The position numbers were made by a program, and so were the translations under genes. DNA of 64,000 bases, taken from contig JAEUWY010000015.1 in the NCBI GenBank assembly GCA_022059125.1, forward strand, positions 1,240,001-1,304,000, given 5' to 3'. The notes under the pieces were generated by a model that saw only the letters and a program-made list of their open reading frames with translations, searched no databases and was not told where the DNA came from. This document shows positions 1 through 10,611 of the stretch, in pieces. This DNA is from Corynespora cassiicola. Taxonomy: Eukaryota; Ascomycota; Dothideomycetes; Pleosporales; Corynesporascaceae. Numbering within the stretch: position 1 is the first letter of the stretch; each line of letters begins with the position of its first letter.

Positions 1-3000
1 CCCTTTTGCATCATAATATTTCGTGCCATCTCCTTTGCGCCAACGCAAAAGTCGCGCAAGACATCTTGTTGAAATTCGTCGAGATTTGCTACTCTCTCAT
101 CCACAGTGATAGGGGCGCTGGGACCACTGCGTTTGGATTTGGCTTTCAAGGGCTTCGCAACGCGGACTGGTCTAAACTCTGTATCTTCATACTCGTCGGG
201 CACAACGAAATTGTCGCGCTGGTAGCCCTTGCCTTTGCCACGTCGAGTAATCTGTGGGTCCTCCTCAAAATAGTCTTCATCGTCATCATCATCCTCATGG
301 TAGGCGAATTGCCTAATGTCTTTCTTTGATCGAGGCTGCGTCGGTGAAGACACGTTGGTAGAGGGATACTCTTGGCGACTTGTTGTTTTCTTCGTGCCTT
401 TGCTGGCTTTCGTGGCGGTAGTGGGGTTTGTGGTGGATGCCTTCAGTCGCGCCTTGCGGGGGGTTACTCGGACGTGCAGCTTGCACTGTTTCCGATTGTT
501 CTCGTAGTCGCTGCTTGCCCTGCCAATGTGCAGATAGCCTGTCGAAAACCCGGCTTTGTTTGTCTTGTTCTTCTCCTTCAAAGTTCCATCCTCCAGTAGA
601 TGCTGGAAGAGCCGTTCAACAACACCACGTTCTAAGTTTTCGCCATAACCGTAGAGATCGCCAACCTCAGCTTGCTTCAGCTTAGATCCCTTCGCCCCCC
701 GGAAAGCGTCGACACATTGAAGCATTGTGACATTAGAGTCTTCGACTTGGCGTACCAGCCTCACGGCAGCAGCAGCATGGATAGTAAAATCCTTCTCCTC
801 GAATGTATCGGTGGATCTGCAATTGTCGCACGTCTCTTTGCAGTCTTCGCGTTTGAACGATTCGCTGAAGTAACTCAGTACCTGAGCTCGCCGGCAATCC
901 GTCTTGTTCTCACAGAATTGGACGACATTTCGTAGCATGTCGTATTGCCGTTGCTTCTGTTCGCGACTGCCGTCTCCGTCTTCGATCATCTTCTTCAACG
1001 TCCTACAGTCTGCGTAAAGATAATATAGGTAGCATTCGGAGACTTTTCCGTCACGTCCAGCACGGCCAGTCTCCTGATAATATCCTTCCAGACTCTTTGG
1101 CAAAGTATGGTGAATGACGAACCGAACATCAGCCTTATCGATGCCCATACCGAAAGCAATGGTGGCAACAATAACGTGATATTCATTGCTTTGCCATTTC
1201 CTTTGGACCTCAGACCTTTCTGTAGAATCCATCCCAGCATGGTAATGATGAGCGCGTATGCCCATGCCCGACAATTTCTCAGCAACCGACTCGCAACTTT
1301 TCCGAGAAAGGCAGTATATTATACCGCATTTTCTGGGATACCTCGATTTGATAAGCTCGGCGATATCGTTTACAATGCCTTTGGCTTTGGGTCGTACTTC
1401 ATATGACAAATTAGGCCGATTGAAGCTTTGCGAAAATTGGCGGCATCCTTGAATTCCTAGATTCGTCATGACATCTGTCCGAACTAGTCTGGTGGCTGTT
1501 GCTGTGAGAGCAATGGTAGGCACGCCAGGAAATTGACCAAGTACCTCTCCAAGGGCCTTGTAGTCCGGTCTGAAATCATGCCCCCATTGACTCACGCAGT
1601 GGGCTTCGTCAATGACAATCCTAGCAAGTCGCCCCCGGCTGTGCAGTTGACTGAAAGCGTTGATCATTCTCTGGTTCTTGCTGAGCATTTCCGGAGTAAC
1701 ATATAAGAGCTGTATGAACTTCTCCGGATCAGGCCCGGCAAGAGCGCTCATGATCATCTTTTTTGCCTCTGAAGTGGATTCGCCATTGATCAGGCATGCT
1801 TGGATACCGAATCGATGTTTGCACGCTTCCACCTGATCCTCCATTAAACTCAACAGAGGAGAGACCACAAGCGTAACGCCTCGTGTTTTTCCAGACGAAA
1901 CGACTGATGGAAGTTGATAACAGAGAGACTTCCCGCCGCCCGTCGGCATGAGGACAAAACAATGATCACCTGCGAGAGTAGCATTGATGGCTTCTAGCTG
2001 ACCTGAACGAAAACCGCGAAGATGAAATTTATGGATCAAAGCCTTTCTGACATCATCGGACCAGGGGAAGTTCATGCCAACTTGATTAGCCGCAGGTTTT
2101 TGGGGGGAACCGGGTTGGGCTCTTTGGCGGACTTGATTGACGGAGGTTTCTTGGAAGACATCCCGAGCTGATTTGGTTTGGCGATTTTGAGTTTTGTCCC
2201 CTCTCCAATCAAAGTCTTCGGCTGTTTCATTCTCGATGTTGGCGATTTCATCCATGAAATCATCATCGTCGTCATTACAGTAATCATCTCCCTCATCAAC
2301 CTGGCGTGGAGGAGATCCCATGTTGTGCTCGAACAGATCTGGGTCTAAATCATCGAACTCCTCAGGTGTATGAAACGAGTCCGAGCCGTCAGATTCCTGA
2401 TCAATGTCGTGTTGCAATCGCTGAGCTTGCGAGCGACGGCGCTGCGGCGTTTCAGGTACAACGTGGGGCCCGTCCTGGCGTCTACTCTTTAACTCCTCAT
2501 GAGAAGCGACATAGTCGTCTGGAATATAAACCTTGGGACTATGCGGTGGAGATGCTGCTTTCTCTTCCTTGGCAAAACGGATTCTCTTCAATGGAGACCG
2601 GGCCTTGCGAATGGTGACTTGTGTCGGGTTGATATATTGCGTCTGTGGAACATGACCAGAATCTGTATCTTCGTGTGCCTTTGGCTTATCGGAGGTAGGA
2701 GTTGTTTGCGTAGATTTCACAATGACTTCACTGATATTGCCGTCGACATCAGTGCGCACTGTTGGTCCAAGATAACCTTCCATTCCGGCAGGTTCGAATA
2801 ACGAATGGATTCTAATCGCGCATTCTTCAATCGAGGTAACCACGCTTTTCAATGCTTTTCCATCTTCTAGGTCCAGATCATCCAGAATCAAGTCCCTGTC
2901 GATCTTTTCTTTGAGTCGTAGCCGTTCTATATTCAACTCTTCATATCTCTCCTTCAGAGTAATGAGTTGTTCAAGAGCTTCTTTCCTAGCGCGCGCCTTG

Positions 3001-4577
3001 CTCAATTTTTCTTTTTCACCAGGTTGGGGTATTCCGAATTCTTCAAGATGCCTGGCAAATGTAGCCCTAGCTTTGTCCCATCGTGAGGACGCTTGGCTTT
3101 GGTACTGATCGAGACGACGGGCCTCTGATTTGTAAAATTGGTCGACAGTCTGACGCAAGCGTTCTTTCTCTGGTCTGGATAGCTCCGATGGCAAAGGGAG
3201 AGGGCGGGACGGAGTAGCGCTTGAGTTTGGTGTAGGATGGATTGTTTTTGGGGAATGCTTTCGCCGCGAAGGCCGAGAGTCCGGTGTAGGTATAAACTCT
3301 TGTCGGGGGCGCCTCGGACTAGATGTTTTCGCAGGTGATGGAGACGGGCGAAGGACAAGCTGTTGCCCTAAATCTTTTGGCTTTTGGCTTAATAAGGTCT
3401 CCGCAGCCTGTCTGATCTCGTCATGAGGGGACATGGGCTGCGGAGACTCCATGTCAAAGTCCATGTCTAGATCATCAAAACCCTCGGAATCTTCGGAATC
3501 AAGTACTGCTCCGCTTCTCCTTCGAACAAGCGTATTTCGTGGCTGGCTACCTGACGCTTGCGAATACTTAAACGGCGAAGGACTACGAGCCGACCTGCCC
3601 ATCTTTTGTGGAGGAGCGATCATCTCTGACGGAACTCGACTCGAGGGTTTTCGCTTCCTGCTTGCAGGTTCGGGATCAATGTCCATCATCGACTGGTCCT
3701 CGTCGTCTTGCCCGTATCCTACGCCAGACTCATCGTCGTCGTTGTGGTTGCTAATCTCCGGATCACTCTCCTCTACGCGATCGTCTGGGTCGGCAGGTGA
3801 GTAGGGAGGCGGTGGACTGTCCGGCGGAAATGTGATATCGTCGATATTGGCGAAACCTTCATCCTCAAATGGATTGGGGCTTGATTCGTGAGCAGCCTGC
3901 GCAGGCCGAGCACATTCTGCCGGTTCAAGGTCCGCCTCGAACTCTTCACTCTTCCGTTTGTTGCCCTTATTCGTATGCTTCTTGCTGGGGGAGCTTCCGA
4001 CAAAGCTGTCACCGGTCAAATCTATGGCTTCAATATCGTTCTGCTGAACCCGTCGTCTCCTGGATGTAGGCGTCGCTACAGGTGCTAGTTGCTCTCGTGA
4101 AGCCGAATTATGCTCTGTAGGTTTGCCTAGAATATAAATCAGCTAAATTGACATGAGATGAAACAAGCGCAGCTCACCTTCAGAACCAAGGGTGCGTCGC
4201 GATCTACCCGGCGTCCTAGATGGAGACCCATGAGGCGGTATCTCTGCCAATATGAGGCGCGGCCTTCCATTACTTGGCGTAGCACGCAGTCTAGCCATGT
4301 CCTTTGGAGTCTCCTCTCTAGTTAGCGGCGCTACTATATCAACGGTCGGGGGCGCTGAGTTGGTAGGGCGTGATATCGGCTGGGTGGTCGATCGTGGGGC
4401 AGCTGGCGCTGGTACCTCATTTGGCACAGGGTCGGCAGAAAACGAATTATGTAGAGATACGGAAGTCGAACTCGCTGGGGCGTCTGGATCGTATGAAACG
4501 AGCGAAATAGCGGGCGGAACGTATGGCTTCTCGGACAACAACCACTTAAGATGCTCGCTGAGGTTGTTACGAGGCAT
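1..4577 (-). CDS. RecQ family DNA helicase, QDE-3/Sgs1/BLM type (3' end beyond window)
   Basis: ATP-dependent 3'-5' DNA helicase expected to act in homologous recombination and replication-fork repair in the nucleus. Exon 1 is 4577-4178, a 51-nt intron follows (GTGAGC donor, TTCTAG acceptor), and exon 2 (4126 to position 1) stays open to the window edge, giving about 1508 residues. Seen: a long polar, Ser/Pro-rich N-terminus (about 750 residues), Walker A TGGGKS with K866, the DEAH box (D973) followed by CVSQWGHDF, motif VI GRAGRDG, a RecQ zinc-binding region (CRRAQ...CDNC) and a winged-helix region. An HRDC domain appears to begin at the edge. The start is the ATG before PRNNLSEHLKWLL; the frame is open upstream only through a GTG. 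The long N-terminus favours QDE-3/Sgs1 over short RecQ forms. It is divergent from the decarboxylase gene. The missing C-terminus is cut by the window, not mutated. Confidence 0.95.
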
Positions 4578-5011
4578 TAGGGCGTCGCATGATATATCAT
4601 GGGGCTCTACATAGATAATCTGCGCGTCCAGGTGCGTAGAGGTGTCGGTTGGCACGTCGTGGTGGCGATAGTGGTCGACTGAGGTTGTTCGCGACCTTGA
4701 TGCGGCCGACGCGCCTTCCCCGCTTACCTAACGGCGGCACGCTGGCACGTGATGTCCATACCCCTTTAGTACTCAGTGCTCTACCTACCTAGGCAGGCAC
4801 CTAAATAGCAATTAGAAACTGCTGTAGGACTACTGATTCATTGTTCGACGTGGCAGGGGAAAATGATACTTGTCCACCCAAGTGGGTACCTAGGTACAAA
4901 GAAGGTAGAGGTCATAGGCGGAACCATCACAAGCGACACGATTTCCCATACCTAGCAACCGTCCCTCCATATCTCCATTACACTTCCATCTCCCCATTTT
5001 TAATCTTCAAC
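4578..5011. promoter_or_regulatory. Divergent intergenic region between RecQ and decarboxylase
   Basis: 434 bp that must hold the promoters of both divergent genes. It contains repeated CCTAGG-cored motifs at about 4785-4800 and a perfect 12-bp palindrome at 4886-4897. No clear TATA box was assigned. The frame of the decarboxylase is open back to a TTG at 4841, but no ATG lies in that extension. Confidence 0.6.
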
Positions 5012-6514
5012 ATGCTCGAAGATTCAGCAAGCAAAATCGAATCCCTTTCTGTAGAACTAGCTGCGCATCACAGTCGTCCACTACCAGACTATGTGCTCCC
5101 TCCCCAAGAGGTTCTGAGTCATGCACGCGAGAATCTCATTCAACATCTTCCCACGACTGGCAAAGGTCTCGAGGCAACAATCAAACATCTAAACGAAGAG
5201 ATTGTTCCAGGATTCAATCTATCCAGTCGGTCTCCCAATTATTACGGATTCGTTACCGGGGGTGCCACACCAGCCGCAGCACTCGCTGATAATCTGGTCA
5301 CGCTGTACGACCAGAATGTTCAAGTTCACCTTCCAAATGAGACAGTAGTCACCGAATTAGAAGATAGAGCGCTGTCCATGTTGTGCGAGCTCCTCAATCT
5401 TGATCCTTCGCAATGGCCGCATCGAACATTTACCACCGGTGCTACAGCCAGCAACGTGCTTGGCCTGTCGTGTGGTCGCGAATTTGTCATTGAGGAAGCC
5501 TCAGCTGTGAGGAGCGAGACCACCAATAGCGTTGGAGAGCGTGGCATCTATGAGGCTATGCATCGTGCTGGCATAAACAAGATGCAGATCTTGACCACCG
5601 TACCTCATTCCTCACTCAGCAAAGCTGCCGGTTTGATCGGCATGGGCCGCGCATCTGTAAAGACGGTTGGTCTCGAGGGAGCGCCTCATAAATTTGACAT
5701 TCCACTCCTCAGGAAGCTCCTTGAGGAACCTGGAGCCGCGTCCATCGTTTCCATTTCTGCCTCCGAAGTGAACACTGGCCTGTTTTCTACTTCTGGACTG
5801 GAGGAAATGCAGGAGATTAGAAAGCTCTGCGACATGTATGGGGCTTGGATCCATGTGGATGGAGCGTTCGGAATCATGGGACGCGTCCTTACCTCCCCGC
5901 AATATTCCACCATCATCGAGGCATGCAAAGGCCTTGAGCTTGCTGATTCTATTACAGGGGACGGACACAAACTACTGAACGTTCCTTACGACTGTGGCTT
6001 TTTCTTCTCCCGCCATCGTGAGATCGCGTCGCGAGTCTTTCAAAATCCCAATGCCGCATATCTAAGTTCCGGCGATACCCCCGACACCATCATGTCGCCA
6101 CTAAACATTGGAATCGAGAACTCTCGCCGGTTACGCGCACTCCCCGTTTACGCGTCTCTCTCTGCATACGGTGCTGATGGATATCGCGATATGCTAGAGC
6201 GGCAGATTATACTCTCCCGGGCTATCGCGGAGTATATACTCGACAGTGACGAATTTGAACTTCTACCCAAATCAGATGGCACTCGAGAACAACGCCTGGG
6301 TAACATCTTTATCATTGTGCTCTTTAGAGCAAAGGATGATGCTATCAATGAGAAGCTGGTTGCGAGGATTAAGGAACACAATAGGGTTTATGTATCAGGA
6401 ACGTCATGGGATGGCAAGCCTGCGTGTCGCTTTGCTGTGTCGAATTACAAGACGGATGCAAGCAGAGATATGCCTATCATCAAAGAGGCACTGGAGGCTG
6501 CTGTTGAGAATTAA
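5012..6514 (+). CDS. PLP-dependent amino-acid decarboxylase (group II family)
   Basis: A 500-residue pyridoxal-5'-phosphate enzyme of the glutamate/aromatic amino-acid decarboxylase fold; the substrate cannot be told from sequence alone. Seen: the N-terminal substrate-side motif SPNYYGFVTGGATPA (about 75-90), TTGATASN (phosphate binding), the cofactor-ring aspartate in HVDGAFG (D283), and the Schiff-base lysine in GDGHKLLNVPYDCGFF (K320). The single exon is uninterrupted. The start is the first ATG in the frame, in the context TTCAACATG; the upstream open frame has only a TTG. It converges with the NIF3-like gene, with 123 bp between stops. Relatives in fungi include decarboxylases annotated for tyrosine, DOPA or diaminobutyrate, so a specific name is not justified. 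It may be metabolic or belong to a secondary pathway, but no partner genes adjoin it. Confidence 0.92.
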   Translation: MLEDSASKIESLSVELAAHHSRPLPDYVLPPQEVLSHARENLIQHLPTTGKGLEATIKHLNEEIVPGFNLSSRSPNYYGFVTGGATPAAALADNLVTLYDQNVQVHLPNETVVTELEDRALSMLCELLNLDPSQWPHRTFTTGATASNVLGLSCGREFVIEEASAVRSETTNSVGERGIYEAMHRAGINKMQILTTVPHSSLSKAAGLIGMGRASVKTVGLEGAPHKFDIPLLRKLLEEPGAASIVSISASEVNTGLFSTSGLEEMQEIRKLCDMYGAWIHVDGAFGIMGRVLTSPQYSTIIEACKGLELADSITGDGHKLLNVPYDCGFFFSRHREIASRVFQNPNAAYLSSGDTPDTIMSPLNIGIENSRRLRALPVYASLSAYGADGYRDMLERQIILSRAIAEYILDSDEFELLPKSDGTREQRLGNIFIIVLFRAKDDAINEKLVARIKEHNRVYVSGTSWDGKPACRFAVSNYKTDASRDMPIIKEALEAAVEN

Positions 6515-6637
6515 AGGTCAGGTGGATCAGTAACTATAGTGTATATCTCAATTCAACTTGAGCTGTCATGGCCTGCATTGGGACAGGATTTCTCTGGATG
6601 CTCATGAAACCAAGACTAGGACCCTGTCTCCATTGAC

Positions 6638-7168
6638 CTACAAGTCCTCCATCTTATAAACCTCATAGGCCGGCTCTTCATAAGGATGCGCCCTATCAAA
6701 AGCTTAGTAAACCCTATGAACGACCCCTCAGCCTAGAAACTTACTTTTTCAATGCCTCCACGGCCTTGACAGCCGTCTCACGGCCCAAACATATAGCCTC
6801 AATTCTCACCTCTTCCACTTCCTCAAGTTCACCAACTTTTCCTATCTATTTTTTCCCCATCAGCTTCACCATTCCCCAAGTGGTAGCTTGGTTTCTTTCG
6901 TCCCTCGGTTCGCGCGATTGACAAGGCTAAACCTAACCCAACAGGAGAAAAAAAGTCAAACAAAGTAAGAAAGAAAACATACACGGGGATTCGCCGCATC
7001 ACCAGGACGAAACTGCCCCGTCCCCTTCGACGTAAAACAACACTCGGTATAACCCGCCGGGCCAGGGAATCTGCCCGCGCCGGCCGCAAAAATGGCCGTC
7101 TTGCAGGCATTCGCATTCGCCGGCGGGACAAAAAACACGAGTTTGAATTTCTGAACGAGGGTTGCCAT
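6638..7168 (-). CDS. NIF3/YqfO C-terminal-domain-like small protein
   Basis: A 113-residue protein from three exons: 7168-6983, 6845-6745 and 6692-6638. Both introns have GTATGT/GTAAGT donors and TAG acceptors, and the phases close exactly. The protein matches the small alpha-beta domain inserted in bacterial NIF3/YqfO proteins. Conserved elements seen are FKLVFFVPP at the start, AAGAGR, the GTGQFRP motif, a glutamate-rich GELEEVEEVRIE strand and the terminal HPYEEPAYEVYK. In the family this domain resembles the CutA/PII fold and occurs alone or fused to the metal-binding NIF3 core. No core is encoded here, so this is the standalone form. Biochemical function is unknown. The frame upstream of the chosen ATG opens only through a TTG. 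It is convergent with the decarboxylase gene. Confidence 0.88.
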
Positions 7169-7595
7169 TGCCGCTACTGAAGACGCTATTGTCAAGAAGT
7201 CCAAGTTCCGATTGATGGGAATTCAGTTGACGGCACCCGATAGCCCAAAGTTGATAGCGTTAAGGATACGCACAAACATTCGGAGGGGATGGTGTGGGGC
7301 AACAGCTTACATCTCACATGTTTGTAAGCACAACTGGGCAGCACCTCGCAGAAAAGGCGGGGAACAAGAAAAGTGTGGCGGCACAGTCATTCTGCATGGG
7401 AAATAAAGCTTGTTGCGACGTTGGATGACCAAAAGCCAAAGCTATCCCAAAAACCGATAATGCGATGAAGGAAATTCGTGACCAAAAATATACCAACGCT
7501 TAAAATACCCGCAAAGTTCGCTCGTGATGATGCCAAAGCAGGTGGCCTTAACGGCAGTGATTTCTCATCACCAAACCCCGGATGGGAATTCTCTT
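7169..7595. other. Intergenic region, NIF3-like 5' side and P450 3' side
   Basis: 427 bp upstream of the NIF3-like gene and downstream of the P450. It should contain the promoter of the former and the 3' UTR of the latter. No coding signal or repeat was seen. Confidence 0.5.
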
Positions 7596-9252
7596 CTACT
7601 CTTTCGCCTCCCGCAGCCTGACCTTGACGCCGTCGGCTGGGCAGCTCGTCAGGGTTAGCCAGTGCCTCACATACCCGACGCCGCCCTTCTCCACCGGCTC
7701 CCAGCTATTTCCGACGCCCTCAATCGCATCGAAACGTTGAAGTGTTCGGACAATCACATATCCCGCCTCGGTGAGGGCGAACTGCTGACCAATGCATATC
7801 CTGGGCCCGCCGTTGAAGGGGAGATACTCCCACCCGACGCGCCGTCCGTCCCAGCGCTCGGGCCTGAATTCATCCGCGTCCGGGCCCCAGAGATCCTTTC
7901 GTCGGTGGATGACGTACACGCAATAGTCGACCTGCATTCCCTTACGCACGTATACCGGCGAGCGTCCGTCAGGGCCGCCGCCGGTGGGGAGTGTGGTGTC
8001 CTTCAGTGCCCTCCTGCCGTCAATGGGAACCACGGGGTAGAGTCGTAGCGCCTCGTTCAGGAACCACTGCAGATATGTGCAGCTCTTCAGCTTGGCAAAG
8101 GTAATCTCCTTGGGGTTGCTGTAGGTTCCAAACTCGTCGAGGATCACTTCGCGGAGCTTCCTGAAGACATGGGGCTGTCGGCTAAGCTCCAAAAACGCGA
8201 AGGAAAGCAGGGAGGCTGTGGTGTCGCGTCCTGCTAGCAAGATGCTGATCATCTGGTGGCGCAGGAATAGGGGGTCGCGTGTGGACTCGGCGACGGCATC
8301 CAAGAAGACATATCGTTGCTTTCCACTGGGTGTAGTCTTGGTGGTCTTTTTCCCCAATAGAGCGCTGTGGACGTAGCTATCGATGAAATCGTGGCAATTC
8401 TTGCAGTGCTGCTTGAATGTCGAGTTTTGCTTCAGCCAATACTTCTCGCCCAGACGTAGGCTCTGGCCAATTTGAGCCTGTGCCAAGTCGAAGGATGTTG
8501 CAAACTGATCTGCATCAGCCCCAACCTTCATCCTATATCCCGGAAGACCCGCGAGCTGTGAATTCACGCTCTCCCCAAAGAGAAACTCCGTCGCGGAGTC
8601 GATGGTCAGACGAAAAAAGAGCTTTTGGACGTCGGAAACAGAAGTCCAGCCGTCCGAATTGACTGGCAGGCATCGGAACATGTTTTGGACGTGCTCTTCT
8701 TCGAGATCCAAGTCACTGACTTGCTCACGAACAAACTGGGGCCGAAGCAGTGCCCGCGAGTGTTCCCACTGTCTTCCGTCGCTCGAAAACTAACACCCAT
8801 GGTCAGTGATCGTTTTATGAACCGAAGGTAGAGCCACTTACAATGCCGTCTCCCAGAAGAGGGGAAAAGACCTTATTCCGCAACTCCCCGAGCCCAAAGT
8901 CCTTGAACTGCGTTGCTAGGACTGCCTGCACGTTCTTGGGGTCCAAGGTAAAGATGGCAGGCGTACCCAATATGTTTTGGTGAAAAGTGCTCATCACCTT
9001 TCCCGTCCTTTTTTCGAAATTATCAGTGCGCTCTTTGATGTAGTCTGGTATGCGACGCGCCTTGTCGGCCTTGAAGATTTCTATAACGTTGACGATGCCC
9101 AGTCCATCTCGGTTCGCCATTGTCGGTGGGCGCTCACATCCTAATTGACGCTCGTTCTTACGATGACGTCGGTCTTCGAGGACGAAAGTAGCCAACTTGA
9201 AGAGAAGGAACGCGACAAACGCCCATACGGCGAGGAAAGTGGAGGTCTGCAT
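7596..9252 (-). CDS. Cytochrome P450, CYP52-like (alkane/fatty-acid hydroxylase type)
   Basis: Haem monooxygenase of 534 residues from two exons (9252-8842 and 8789-7596) separated by a 52-nt intron with GTAAGT donor and GTTAG acceptor. Seen: an N-terminal membrane anchor (residues about 3-24), the I-helix motif AGRDTT (323-328), E383 and R386 of the ExxR motif, the PERW region, and the haem loop [11 protein letters not shown] with the cysteine ligand C469. The GGPRICxGQ loop and overall length are typical of the CYP52 clan, whose members hydroxylate n-alkanes and fatty acids at the omega position on the ER. Substrate is inferred from family only. A TATATA-like sequence lies about 140-150 bp upstream of the ATG (9391-9406). 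No reductase gene is nearby, which is normal because fungal P450s share one CPR. Confidence 0.93.
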
Positions 9253-10611
9253 ATCGAGTAGAGGCGACAGTCCCGGAGGTACCGTCTTAAGGATGTCCCT
9301 TTAATGGGCAGACGGTAAATACTGACGAAACTGCTATCGTCAGAAGCTCTATAGACAATGAAGCCCTCTAGATGTGGAGGGAAAGCACACCCAGCTATAT
9401 AGTTGGGCGGAAAGTAAAGTAGTCGGGACCACGAGTCCCGGCTCCCGCCCTCGCAAGCTGGTCCCAAAGCGGTGGTGGCCAACTCTATGATCCGCCTCCC
9501 CAGGTTTAGGGCATTATTTGGTAACCGCAACTTTTCATTGGCTGGCTCTTCGTTTTGACTTGCAGCTGTTGCCTCGGTTCACTTCTAGCTTCCGCACCTT
9601 AGCTAGAACGCTGTGATGTCCCAGAGCACGCGCGGCAACATTGACCATCTCTTCATGGATGTCGCGAAAGCGGATGCAGAGTTGGGCCGTTTATACATTG
9701 CTGGCTAGCATATGAGATCGTCTCGCAAACATCAAAACGGAGAACGGAGCAACCATCAAGTTATGGGGAAGATTGCTCTTTGAGTGACAGACTCGGAGGA
9801 ACATTTTGGCCGGTCCATTGCACACGATTAAGGAATGGCGTGCAGCCAAGGTGCCCGAAAGAGGGGCTTTCGGGCGAACGTGCCAAGAGTCCCGAGGCAA
9901 CTCCATCTGTTTGCATTCTATTGGTCCTAGTGCTACACTGGTCGTTTGATACGAGTGTTGGTTCCCGCGGGAGGGCGCACTGGCCTGGTATGCTCCATGT
10001 GATAGCATCACGGTGACGGGGTCAAGTCTTACGTCGCCTTCTCGAGTAGGCAGTGCACATTGCAGGAAAAGAGCTTAAATGTGCCGCCTTTCCGAGAGCC
10101 GAAGCGGCTTGCAGGGCTGAAGTAGCACAGCTGAACATTACGCAACAGACTCAGGCGAGTCTACTCTTGAGGTTTAAAGCGTGTTTCAGCCCTGCATGCT
10201 GCACAACCAAAATGAACACTACGCCATCTACGCTTGGTAAAGTACTTGATCGAGCATCAACGGGCACATGCCATTGGCATAGGTGCCACATCGTGTTGTT
10301 CCACATGGGACTCTGTTCATCATCGTTCAGTGGCTCATGGGGTCAACAACCAAACTTGAAGCTCTCGGCCTCAACACTGTGAGAGGGGACAGAATGTCTG
10401 CACGAGTCATGATCTAGATTTTTTTCGTCCTCTCCTCTCAAAGGAACGGGCACGCCACAGACAGCCTGCGTGAGTCATTTGGTACTCTTCATCTCTTTCT
10501 CATCACATCCTAAGTCATTATCCGACCCAAAGCCCATAGCCCAATGCATCCAAATCATACCAACGCCTGTTTCCTACTGCCTATAGCAACTGCATAATGA
10601 TGCATGAGCCT
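9253..10611. other. Intergenic region between P450 and SMC4
   Basis: 1.36 kb between the P450 start and the SMC4 stop, expected to contain the P450 promoter. A CTATATAG element occurs at 9393-9400, and a small perfect inverted repeat (GGGAC-5 nt-GTCCC) lies around 9424-9438. No protein family, RNA gene or larger repeat was recognised. Confidence 0.45.

Noticed and set aside
4841..5011. N-terminal extension of the decarboxylase (57 residues)
   Set aside because: It begins at TTG, contains no ATG and runs through promoter-like sequence; the ATG at 5012 has a good context.
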